A DNA stretch of 6,625 nt, taken from the NCBI GenBank assembly GCA_031260235.1, contig JAIRKG010000142.1:1-6625 (forward strand), read 5' to 3'. Below, one piece after another: positions 1 to 5,473 of the stretch. This stretch comes from Dysgonamonadaceae bacterium. Lineage in GTDB: Bacteria; Bacteroidota; Bacteroidia; Bacteroidales; Azobacteroidaceae. A program made the translations under genes and the position numbers. Within the stretch, counting starts at the first letter, position 1. Each line of letters starts with the position of its first letter. The notes beneath the pieces were generated by a model, which saw only the letters and a program-made list of their open reading frames with translations, searched no databases and had not been told where the DNA came from.

Positions 1-45
1 TTCTTATATATAAAATTTATTATTATTAAAATAAGTTCGTTTTTA

Positions 46-60
46 CTTTCGTAGCGAAAG
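46..60. repeat. Small perfect hairpin CTTTCG-TAG-CGAAAG
   Basis: A 6-bp perfect inverted repeat with a 3-nt loop in an otherwise A/T-rich non-coding stretch. Neither side is followed by a T-run in the outgoing direction, so it is not a convincing intrinsic terminator. Its right arm is part of the word GCGAAAGCAA, which recurs at 233-242. Function unknown. Confidence 0.35.
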
Positions 61-137
61 CAAATAAAAGTTATGATAAAGATAAGCGTCATTTTTTAAT
101 TTACAAATATATTTGAAAAAAACAGATGAATTTTTCC

Positions 138-150
138 GGATTGCTTCGCC
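138..150. repeat. Half copy of dispersed GGATTGCTTCG repeat
   Basis: The bases GGATTGCTTCGCC match the left half of the fuller repeat at 282-313. The right half (CGCAATGAC) is missing, and the following sequence (CACTTCACTCC...) is unrelated. It looks like a decayed or truncated copy. Confidence 0.5.
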
Positions 151-281
151 ACTTCACTCCACTACATTAGACAGCAACCTAACAGTAGTATCTCCACTCT
201 AACGCCATAGTGAGTCGTTGCCTGCAACTAATGCGAAAGCAAGGTGGGGAGAGGGGTGGAAAAGAGATGGTGTTTCTTTAT

Positions 282-313
282 GGATTGCTTCGGGCTTCGC
301 CTCGCAATGACGG
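282..313. repeat. Dispersed palindromic repeat, copy A
   Basis: The element begins GGATTGCTTCGGG and ends CTCGCAATGACGG. Its arms ATTGC (284-288) and GCAAT (304-308) are inverted. Read on the minus strand it is the GTCATTGCGAGG...GAAGCAATCC type of intergenic repeat that I know from many bacterial genomes (family knowledge, no search done). It sits just downstream of the stop codon of the leftward gene ending at 323, where it could mark or stabilise the 3' end of that transcript (inference). A second, more diverged copy is at 5185-5217. Confidence 0.65.
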
Positions 314-322
314 GGTTGTTCT

Positions 323-1252
323 TCATTCGAGAGATACTCCCCCAAAAAATCCCCAAAGCAACTGCGCGATCATGAAAAGCAACATCAGGATTTTGACAGG
401 TAACTTGCCGGTAAGCGTAAAATAATGAGCAAAAACGATAGAAATGGGAAGATAGGCCGTTAATTCCCAAAACGAACGGTATTCGGGTTGCGAAAGCGCC
501 ATGAAAAGCATAAAGAAAGTCGAGAAGTAGAGGTATTTCAGGTAAATTATCGTTCTGATTTTTTCGGAAACATCGAATGTATACAACTTATATCCGGCAA
601 AAATATAGATGGATAAAACAGTCGCCAGATTGATCCATTCATAAACAGTCAGCACGGGTTTGCTAATATGGAAAATCTCTTCCGGTTGGGGAAGGACGAA
701 AGGAAACGCCAACCGATCGTTCAGATAAATGATCCATATACAAAGGACCAGGGCAAAGATCCCTGTCAAACTTGCAAGGAAAACCCGCAGATTGAAACTG
801 CGAAACCGAAAAAACCCGCACCAGAATAGAGGAAAAAATAATAGCATCTGAGGCCGGAGGAAACTTCCCAAAACCAATACCAGTGAAATATTCAAGGCAT
901 TCAGTTGCGAATCGGGTTTGTGGTAAGATTGGAATAAAAACAGATAATTTACTATCACCAAAAGCACCGCCAGACTGCTCTTCCAGTCGAAATTAAATAT
1001 CGGACTACAACCGGCGAAGAGTAAATAAAAAAGCGCCGGTAACAAAGTCCGGCGGTGAATAATCGAAAAAGTATTGTTCCAGAGCAATAAAGACAAGGCA
1101 ATTCCAACCTGAATCAATGCGGTAATCCAAAGAGCGGGAGCGCTCCAGTCGCCACCGCCCGCCGACAAGCGGGAAACGAAGAATGTAAAAATGCAGATAA
1201 TAAATACCGCCCAATTATGCACAAATGCTTTATGTATATCATCTATTTTCAC
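323..1252 (-). CDS. DUF6427-type polytopic membrane protein
   Basis: A 309-residue inner-membrane protein of unknown function. Some ten hydrophobic segments can be seen, roughly at residues 14-29, 40-57, 69-84, 92-107, 119-146, 156-177, 204-222, 234-253, 262-280 and 286-304. The loops between them are short and basic (for example HRR at 66-68 and the RFRSFNLR stretch at 149-156). I assign it to DUF6427 because of its size, its topology and its place after purD. That linkage is one I recall from Flavobacteria, so the family call is partly inference. The start is GTG: an in-frame stop lies at 1262-1264, and only three codons separate it from the GTG, none of them a start codon. The gene begins 4 nt after the purD stop, so the two are almost certainly co-transcribed and may be translationally coupled. 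No catalytic motif is visible. Confidence 0.8.
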   Translation of the reverse strand: MKIDDIHKAFVHNWAVFIICIFTFFVSRLSAGGGDWSAPALWITALIQVGIALSLLLWNNTFSIIHRRTLLPALFYLLFAGCSPIFNFDWKSSLAVLLVIVNYLFLFQSYHKPDSQLNALNISLVLVLGSFLRPQMLLFFPLFWCGFFRFRSFNLRVFLASLTGIFALVLCIWIIYLNDRLAFPFVLPQPEEIFHISKPVLTVYEWINLATVLSIYIFAGYKLYTFDVSEKIRTIIYLKYLYFSTFFMLFMALSQPEYRSFWELTAYLPISIVFAHYFTLTGKLPVKILMLLFMIAQLLWGFFGGVSLE

Positions 1253-1256
1253 GCTT

Positions 1257-2531
1257 TTATTTCAAATCAAAACCGATGTCTTTCCGATAATACTTACTGT
1301 CGAAACGGATAACTTCGGCGTTTTGAAACGACTGTCGCAACGCCTCGTCTTTGTTTCCGCCGCAGGAACTGACGGCGATAACCCTGCCGCCGTTAGTGAG
1401 GATTCGTCCGTTTTTTTCGATTGTTCCGGCGTGGAAAACAATGCTGCCGTTCACTTTATCCAGCCCGGTAATAACCTTTCCTTTTTCGTAATCGCCCGCC
1501 GGATAACCGCCGGAAACAAGCATCACTGTTACCGCCGAACGTGAATCGAACGCCAGCGCCTTTTCATGCAAATTGCCCTGCGCAACGCCTTCCAGCAAAT
1601 CGACGAAATCAGACTGAATCCGCAACATGACCGCCTCCGTTTCAGGGTCACCCATCCGGCAATTGTATTCAATCACCTGCGGATTGCCGTCGACATTGAT
1701 TAATCCGAGAAATATAAATCCTTTATAATCTATCTGCTCGCTTCTTAAACCTTCGATTGTCGGAATCACAATTCGTTCCTCCACTTTCTTCATAAAAGCC
1801 TCGTCGGCAAACGAAACGGGAGAAACTGCGCCCATGCCGCCGGTATTCAAACCGGTATCGCCTTCGCCTATCCGCTTGTAATCCTTGGCTTCCGGCAGAA
1901 TTTTATAAGACTTTCCGTCGGTCATCACGAAAACGGAACATTCGATTCCCTGCAAAAATGCTTCGATGACAACCGTTTCGCTTGCTTTTCCGAAACTGCC
2001 GTTCAACATGGCGTTGAGTTCCTTTTTCGCCTCCGGCAAATTGTCGATAATCAACACGCCTTTGCCGGCAGCCAAACCGTCGGCTTTGAGGACATAAGGC
2101 GGTTGTAATGTTTCGAGGAAAACGGCGCCTTCGTTGACGTTGTTTTTGGTAACGCTCATATATCGGGCAGTCGGAATATTGTGGCGCATCATGAAAGCCT
2201 TTGCAAATTCCTTGCTGCCTTCCAACTGTGCGCCCCGTTTGGAAGGACCGATGACGGGAATATTCTTTAATTCCGCGTCGCCACTAAAAAAATCATAAAT
2301 TCCACGCACCAGCGGATCTTCGGGACCGACAACCACCATTCGAACCCTGTTTTCCAAAGTAAACTTTTTCAATGCTTCAAAATCGGTTGCGGCAATCGGG
2401 ACGTTTGTTCCCACATCGTTTGTACCTGCATTGCCGGGAGCGATAAACAACCGCTCGGTTTTCGGGCTTTGCCTGATTTTCCAAGCCAAAGCGTGTTCCC
2501 TTCCTCCCGAACCTAAAAGTAATATATTCAT
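1257..2531 (-). CDS. purD: Phosphoribosylamine-glycine ligase (GAR synthetase)
   Basis: Cytoplasmic ATP-dependent enzyme of de novo purine synthesis. It joins 5-phosphoribosylamine and glycine to give glycinamide ribonucleotide. The 424-residue product has the usual family length and order. The N-terminal domain opens [17 protein letters not shown] and carries [12 protein letters not shown] at 67-77. The ATP-grasp domain follows, with [13 protein letters not shown] (95-107), [11 protein letters not shown] (149-159) and [10 protein letters not shown] (229-238). The family signature [12 protein letters not shown] is at 291-302, and a C-terminal domain follows ([15 protein letters not shown], 338-352). 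The frame is open 16 codons further, to an ATG at 2579, but those residues ([13 protein letters not shown]...) are not part of the family. They also run through the best promoter match (2558-2590), so I chose ATG 2531. No strong ribosome binding site is seen, as is common in Bacteroidetes. It is the first gene of a two-gene operon. Confidence 0.97.
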   Translation of the reverse strand: MNILLLGSGGREHALAWKIRQSPKTERLFIAPGNAGTNDVGTNVPIAATDFEALKKFTLENRVRMVVVGPEDPLVRGIYDFFSGDAELKNIPVIGPSKRGAQLEGSKEFAKAFMMRHNIPTARYMSVTKNNVNEGAVFLETLQPPYVLKADGLAAGKGVLIIDNLPEAKKELNAMLNGSFGKASETVVIEAFLQGIECSVFVMTDGKSYKILPEAKDYKRIGEGDTGLNTGGMGAVSPVSFADEAFMKKVEERIVIPTIEGLRSEQIDYKGFIFLGLINVDGNPQVIEYNCRMGDPETEAVMLRIQSDFVDLLEGVAQGNLHEKALAFDSRSAVTVMLVSGGYPAGDYEKGKVITGLDKVNGSIVFHAGTIEKNGRILTNGGRVIAVSSCGGNKDEALRQSFQNAEVIRFDSKYYRKDIGFDLK

Positions 2532-2557
2532 AAGGATTAAATTTCTAAATTCGAGGG

Positions 2558-2590
2558 CAAATTTAAGTGAAAATCTCAAGATATGAGCAA
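2558..2590 (-). promoter_or_regulatory. Candidate Bacteroidetes-type promoter for purD
   Basis: On the minus strand TAAATTTG (2565 to 2558) is an exact match to the TAnnTTTG -7 element. A TTG (2590 to 2588) lies 22 nt upstream and could be the -33 element; that spacing is slightly longer than the usual ~19-21. The predicted transcript start is about 20 nt before the ATG at 2531. This supports the short purD start over the longer open frame. Confidence 0.5.
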
Positions 2591-2601
2591 TGCGAAACTC
2601 G

Positions 2602-2629
2602 TTTTATGTAATAAAATTCATTACCTTTG
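2602..2629 (+). promoter_or_regulatory. Candidate promoter for the PLP enzyme gene
   Basis: TACCTTTG at 2622-2629 fits the TAnnTTTG -7 element exactly. The -33 element is poor: only TTTT (2602-2605) at about the right distance. Transcription would begin near 2635, leaving a leader of about 20 nt before ATG 2656. The two outward promoters share a spacer of roughly 120 bp. Confidence 0.45.
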
Positions 2630-2655
2630 CCTATTATTCCTAATTTAAAAAACAA

Positions 2656-3897
2656 ATGACAGACAAAAGTATTTCTCCCGTCACGGATCTTTTAGCAAAG
2701 CCTTTTCCGCAAAAAGACGCTCATGGCGCTATTTCCATGCCGGTATATATTACTGCCGCTTTTGAATTTGAGACGGCGGAGGAAATGGAAGACGCTTTCC
2801 TTGGCAAAAATGGAAAACATACTTATAGCCGTATTTCCAACCCGACGGTGGAAGCGTTTGAATCCCGCGTGCAGTCCGTTTCCGGCGCAAAACATGCGAT
2901 GGCTGTGGCTTCGGGAATGGCTGCCATATCGGGGGTTTTTACGACAATCGCTTATGCAGGCTCGAATATCGTTACATCTCCCCACCTTTTTGGAAATACA
3001 TTTTCGTTGTTTTGCTTCACATTGAAAGAATTCGGCGTTGAACCCCGGTTCTGTAATTTACTGGACGTCAACGAAGTTGAGAAACAAATCGACGAGAATA
3101 CTTGTGCGGTGTATACGGAAATCATCACCAATCCGCACATGGAGATCGCCGACCTGGCAGCTTTGGCGAATGTGGCACACCAAAAGGGTGTTCCTTTGAT
3201 TGCCGATTCGACCCTTGTGCCGTGGACTGCATTCAAAGCGCCGGATTTTGGCGTAGATATTGAAATCACATCCTCCACCAAATATATTTCCGGAGGCGCT
3301 ACAAGTATCGGCGGAATCATCCTGGATTACCAGACTTTCGACTGGAGGCAGTCGAAAAAACTGAAAAGTCTGGCGGAAAAAACCAGGGAATACGCATTTC
3401 AAATAAAGTTTCGTGGAGAAATCGGCAGGAACATCGGCGCAATAATGGCTCCACAGACGGCTTTTTTACAGAATCTGGGTTTGGAAACCATGGATTTGCG
3501 TTTTAAGGAAGCCGGCAAGAGCTGTTTGGAACTTGCCTTGTTTTTGCAGACGTTGCCGATGATTACAAACGTAAATTACAACGGACTGCCGTCCAATCCT
3601 TTTTATGAAATCGGCAAAAAGCAGTTTGGCGACTATCCGGGAGCGATGCTCACTTTCTGCCTGAAAGACCGAGCGGCCTGTTTTGCTTTCATCAACCGCG
3701 TAAAAGTCATTCGGAGGGCAACGAACCTGTTTGACAACAAATCTTTAATTATTCACCCCGAATCGACAATTTACGGATCATTAACCCCCGCATACAAAAA
3801 AATTGCGGAAGTTCCAGACAATATGCTGCGTTTATCGGTCGGGCTGGAAAACGCTGAAGACTTGAAGGCTGATATTCTGCAGGCGTTAATAAGATGA
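2656..3897 (+). CDS. Cys/Met metabolism PLP-dependent trans-sulfuration enzyme
   Basis: A 413-residue cytoplasmic enzyme of the Cys/Met metabolism PLP family (O-acetylhomoserine sulfhydrylase, cystathionine gamma-synthase and methionine gamma-lyase relatives), acting on sulfur amino acids or homoserine esters. Visible family features are YSRISNPT at 57-64 (Tyr and Arg that contact PLP phosphate from the partner subunit), ASGMAAI at 85-91 (phosphate-binding turn), E155 and N159 in the EIITNP stretch, D184, the Schiff-base lysine K209 in SSTKY, and R392 in LRLSVGLE (substrate carboxylate). Several normally conserved spots differ. The usual Tyr that stacks on PLP is Phe (F112 in HLFGNTF). The usual DNT is DST (184-186). 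The G-H after the lysine motif is G-G (213-214), and IHPAST-TH is IHPESTIY (366-373). Exact substrate cannot be fixed; I judge it a divergent subfamily. It starts at ATG 2656 after an A-rich leader and stands alone, divergent from purD. Confidence 0.88.
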   Translation: MTDKSISPVTDLLAKPFPQKDAHGAISMPVYITAAFEFETAEEMEDAFLGKNGKHTYSRISNPTVEAFESRVQSVSGAKHAMAVASGMAAISGVFTTIAYAGSNIVTSPHLFGNTFSLFCFTLKEFGVEPRFCNLLDVNEVEKQIDENTCAVYTEIITNPHMEIADLAALANVAHQKGVPLIADSTLVPWTAFKAPDFGVDIEITSSTKYISGGATSIGGIILDYQTFDWRQSKKLKSLAEKTREYAFQIKFRGEIGRNIGAIMAPQTAFLQNLGLETMDLRFKEAGKSCLELALFLQTLPMITNVNYNGLPSNPFYEIGKKQFGDYPGAMLTFCLKDRAACFAFINRVKVIRRATNLFDNKSLIIHPESTIYGSLTPAYKKIAEVPDNMLRLSVGLENAEDLKADILQALIR

Positions 3898-3920
3898 GGC
3901 AGCGTATGTTTGCCGTTCAT

Positions 3921-5144
3921 TTATTCCCTGATCATCTTAAAATAATTAATATCGTAGGAAGTTGGCGTATACACGTCCGGCGCGTCTTTCACCGTTCGCC
4001 CCGCCACCTTTTTAATAAATCCGCTCCAGTTCACGGGGTTTGTTTGCTTCACATATCTGAAAAACGCCGCCCACCACGCAATATTTTCAACAGTTTCATA
4101 TACCGGCGGGTTATATGCTTTCAACAGCGGCCAGTTTTCATTAAACGCAGCCGAATATTGATACAGCACATCCAGTTTCAGTCCGATTTCCGCATCGCTT
4201 AATGAATTTAACGAATCGAGCTTGCTTATCGCAACCGCTACGGCATGAGCCGCATATGGATTAAAAGCCTTTTCGCTGCGGTTGTCTTCCACTGCTTTGA
4301 GCAACCCGCCCAAGTTTGTACGGGGGTTAAGGATCGGACTGTATTTGCTTCCCAGTAACCGTTCGGCATACGCTTCAATGTCGGCATAAACCTGCGCAAG
4401 TTCCCTCTTCAGGTTGTTGATATGATCCATATCGCTCGCGTTCTTTGTAAAAAGATAATAAGGATTGCCGGTAAACCGGATCATGCCGTCCTGAATATCG
4501 AAGCTGATATTCGCGTCTTTATCGGTCAAAACGTAAGATGAAAACGGTTTTATGTCGCCGCACAATTCGTCGTACAATTTCTGCTCAATCGTATCATTCC
4601 TGCACGGCACATGAAACTGTTCCGACCCGGCAAGAATATATTCGCCGTTCCTGTCTTTCGGCAAATCCCAAAGCAGGTGCGGCAGGTTCAGCATATCGGC
4701 CTCAAAGAGCCTCAATCCCGCCAGCGTGTTCAGCAACGCCGGATGATACTTGCATCGCGCTTCTCTGCCTGCACCGGCGTCGCCGAGCGGCGAAAATAAA
4801 ACATGGTCGGGGCTGTCGGCAAAAACCGCTGTCGGGATCAGTTGCCAGTCGGGCAGCGGCGGATAAATTTTCAGGTTGTCGATAGCGACGGAAAAACCGC
4901 CGGAATCATAATCCAACGAAATGTGAGTGACGCCGGCGCCGGACGGAACGGCAATGGATTCAAAGGCAATCCCGCCGATTCCCTCGTGAAACGCATACGT
5001 GCCGATATTTGCGTTTGCCCTGATCGAACGCGCCGGTATGTCACCCTGAAAATCGTGATACAGGTCAATGATATTTAAGGATTGCTGCCCGCAGACGATT
5101 GCAGGGGCGATTGCCATGATATAAAAACAGTTGAAACGCTTCAT
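3921..5144 (-). CDS. Unrecognised exported protein, 407 residues
   Basis: I do not recognise this protein. The N-terminus looks like a Sec signal peptide: basic MKR, hydrophobic stretch to about residue 18, probable cut near VCG|QQ (19/20). C18 is preceded by Ala-Ile-Val, which does not fit a lipobox, so a periplasmic or secreted protein is more likely than a lipoprotein. The mature part begins with a region of probable beta character (about 45-95). Next comes a stretch rich in Pro, Asp and His (96-180, with SPDHVLFSPLGDAGAGREAR at 111-130 and LRLFEADMLN at 144-153). The C-terminal half is mostly helical (235-380), with a heptad-like stretch near 240-263 and NIAWWAAFFRYVKQ at 354-367. Four cysteines remain after the signal peptide's own (131, 181, 195 seen clearly among them). 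It is complete, with ATG at 5142-5144 and TAA at 3921-3923. No -7 element is evident just upstream. It converges with the PLP enzyme gene. Confidence 0.8.
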   Translation of the reverse strand: MKRFNCFYIMAIAPAIVCGQQSLNIIDLYHDFQGDIPARSIRANANIGTYAFHEGIGGIAFESIAVPSGAGVTHISLDYDSGGFSVAIDNLKIYPPLPDWQLIPTAVFADSPDHVLFSPLGDAGAGREARCKYHPALLNTLAGLRLFEADMLNLPHLLWDLPKDRNGEYILAGSEQFHVPCRNDTIEQKLYDELCGDIKPFSSYVLTDKDANISFDIQDGMIRFTGNPYYLFTKNASDMDHINNLKRELAQVYADIEAYAERLLGSKYSPILNPRTNLGGLLKAVEDNRSEKAFNPYAAHAVAVAISKLDSLNSLSDAEIGLKLDVLYQYSAAFNENWPLLKAYNPPVYETVENIAWWAAFFRYVKQTNPVNWSGFIKKVAGRTVKDAPDVYTPTSYDINYFKMIRE

Positions 5145-5184
5145 GTTTATAATTAATTAAATAGGTTATGTTATTTTTTTTTAC

Positions 5185-5217
5185 GGATTGATTCAGGCTT
5201 TATCTTCGCAATGACAG
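5185..5217. repeat. Dispersed palindromic repeat, copy B (diverged)
   Basis: It begins GGATTGATTCAGGC and ends TTCGCAATGACAG, matching copy A (282-313) at both ends and differing in the centre. The shared ends are GGATTG and CGCAATGAC. It lies in the untranslated leader of the leftward gene starting at 5144, whereas copy A lies just past the 3' end of another gene. Both are purely intergenic, as expected for this repeat class. Confidence 0.6.
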
Positions 5218-5261
5218 CGGCGACTTTTTTATAAACCGGATTACTGTTGGAGTGATTTCTT

Positions 5262-5299
5262 AAAACAAACTAAAAGCCTTGCTCACGCAAGGCTTTTAG
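5262..5299 (-). terminator. Strong intrinsic terminator, leftward
   Basis: CTAAAAGCCTTG (5270-5281) and CAAGGCTTTTAG (5288-5299) form a perfect 12-bp stem. It can be extended by one C-G pair to leave a 4-nt loop. On the minus strand the stem is followed by TTTGTTTT (5269 to 5262); on the plus strand no T-run follows, so it works leftward. It would end transcripts from the toxin-like gene (5462-6625) and from the promoter at 5443-5473, and would isolate the gene at 3921-5144 from them. Confidence 0.85.
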
Positions 5300-5402
5300 C
5301 CTTCATCTTAAAATTAAAAACCAAAAGTACACAAAAAAAATGATCCAAACAAGAAATGTATTCTTTCATTAAGAAAACGGTGGCGTACCGCCACACTAAC
5401 AT
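5283..5402 (-). CDS. Possible small hydrophobic peptide, 39 residues
   Basis: A short frame, MLVWRYATVF followed by LMKEYISCLD, HFFCVLLVFN and FKMKAKSLA, from ATG at 5402 to TGA at 5285-5283. The C-terminal half has a hydrophobic run (HFFCVLLVFNF, 21-31) and then a basic tail (KMKAK). It looks like a one-segment membrane peptide of the size seen in small toxins or leader peptides (resemblance of type only, no homology known). Supporting context: a near-consensus promoter starts about 35 nt upstream, and the stop codon falls in the loop of the terminator hairpin. Against it: no ribosome binding site, a very A/T-rich sequence in which Phe, Leu and Val codons arise by chance, and a second promoter match inside it. 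The same unit could instead be a non-coding RNA of about 170 nt. Confidence 0.25.
   Translation of the reverse strand: MLVWRYATVFLMKEYISCLDHFFCVLLVFNFKMKAKSLA
5322..5352 (-). promoter_or_regulatory. Second, weaker promoter match
   Basis: On the minus strand TACTTTTG (5329 to 5322) fits TAnnTTTG, with TTG (5352 to 5350) 20 nt upstream. Transcription would start near 5315 and meet the terminator at 5299 almost at once. Either the match is chance in A/T-rich DNA or the hairpin attenuates a transcript reading into the gene that starts at 5144. Confidence 0.25.
5380..5394. repeat. Perfect hairpin GTGGCG-TAC-CGCCAC
   Basis: A 6-bp G/C-rich perfect inverted repeat with a 3-nt loop inside an A/T-rich stretch. 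In a leftward transcript from the promoter at 5443-5473 it would form a stable stem about 45 nt from the 5' end. No T-run follows, so it is not a terminator. It may be a structural element of a small RNA or a protein-binding site. Confidence 0.4.
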
Positions 5403-5442
5403 CAAGTCGTTGAAACAAAAAATCTTGTAGTACACCCAAGTG

Positions 5443-5473
5443 CAAAGGTATACTAAATATTTTAACAGGCAAA
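5443..5473 (-). promoter_or_regulatory. Near-consensus Bacteroidetes promoter
   Basis: On the minus strand TTTG (5473 to 5470), a 19-nt spacer and TACCTTTG (5450 to 5443) match the TTTG / 19-21 nt / TAnnTTTG consensus completely. It is the best promoter match in the window. The -33 box lies within the last Phe-Ala codons of the toxin-like gene, and the -7 box is just past its stop codon (5464-5462). The start point would be near 5437. The only things it can express before the terminator at 5262-5299 are a short RNA or the 39-codon ORF. Confidence 0.5.

Larger units (their letters stand above)
1..322. other. Intergenic region without a convincing gene
   Basis: I see no protein gene here on either strand. 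The first ~130 bases are extremely A/T-rich and hold a small hairpin (46-60) and a 12-base palindrome CAAATATATTTG (104-115). The palindrome gives a TAnnTTTG-like -7 element on both strands, but neither has a matching -33 box. The remainder is richer in G+C and carries one full and one half copy of a dispersed repeat (282-313 and 138-150). The ten-base word GCGAAAGCAA occurs twice (54-63 and 233-242). A small inverted repeat, GTTGC-CT-GCAAC, lies at 217-228. Open frames in this stretch lack any recognisable protein character. No clear terminator for the leftward operon ending at 323 was found; the repeat at 282-313 is the only structured element just downstream. Confidence 0.7.
5145..5461. other. 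Structured intergenic region with repeat, terminator and promoters
   Basis: This 317-bp gap lies between two leftward genes. From right to left it holds a near-consensus promoter that overlaps the end of the upstream gene, a short palindrome (5380-5394), a possible 39-codon ORF, a second weaker promoter match, a strong leftward terminator, and a diverged copy of the dispersed repeat. The last ~35 bases before the start of the 407-residue protein are almost pure A/T. No long ORF is present, and in particular no immunity-protein-sized gene. Confidence 0.7.

Noticed and set aside
104..115. Palindrome CAAATATATTTG as a divergent promoter pair
   Set aside because: Both strands show TAnnTTTG, but no -33 box stands at the right distance on either, and the flanks are nearly all A/T, so chance is likely.
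250..280. Terminator for the purD operon at 250-280
   Set aside because: Only a weak 5-bp A/T stem (AAAGA/TCTTT) could be drawn, with no G/C core and no proper T-run.
1..322. tRNA, rRNA or CRISPR in the left gap
   Set aside because: No cloverleaf arms, no rRNA-like conserved words and no regularly spaced direct repeats were found.
210..470. Open frames on both strands over 210-470
   Set aside because: They overlap the repeat and the end of the membrane protein gene, have low-complexity or unlikely composition, and show no protein family character.
2532..2579. N-terminal extension of purD to ATG 2579
   Set aside because: The 16 extra residues do not belong to the family, which starts at the [14 protein letters not shown] motif, and the extension runs through the best promoter match.
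4538..5078. Plus-strand frames within 4538-5078
   Set aside because: They are antisense shadows of the 407-residue protein gene, arising from its codon composition.
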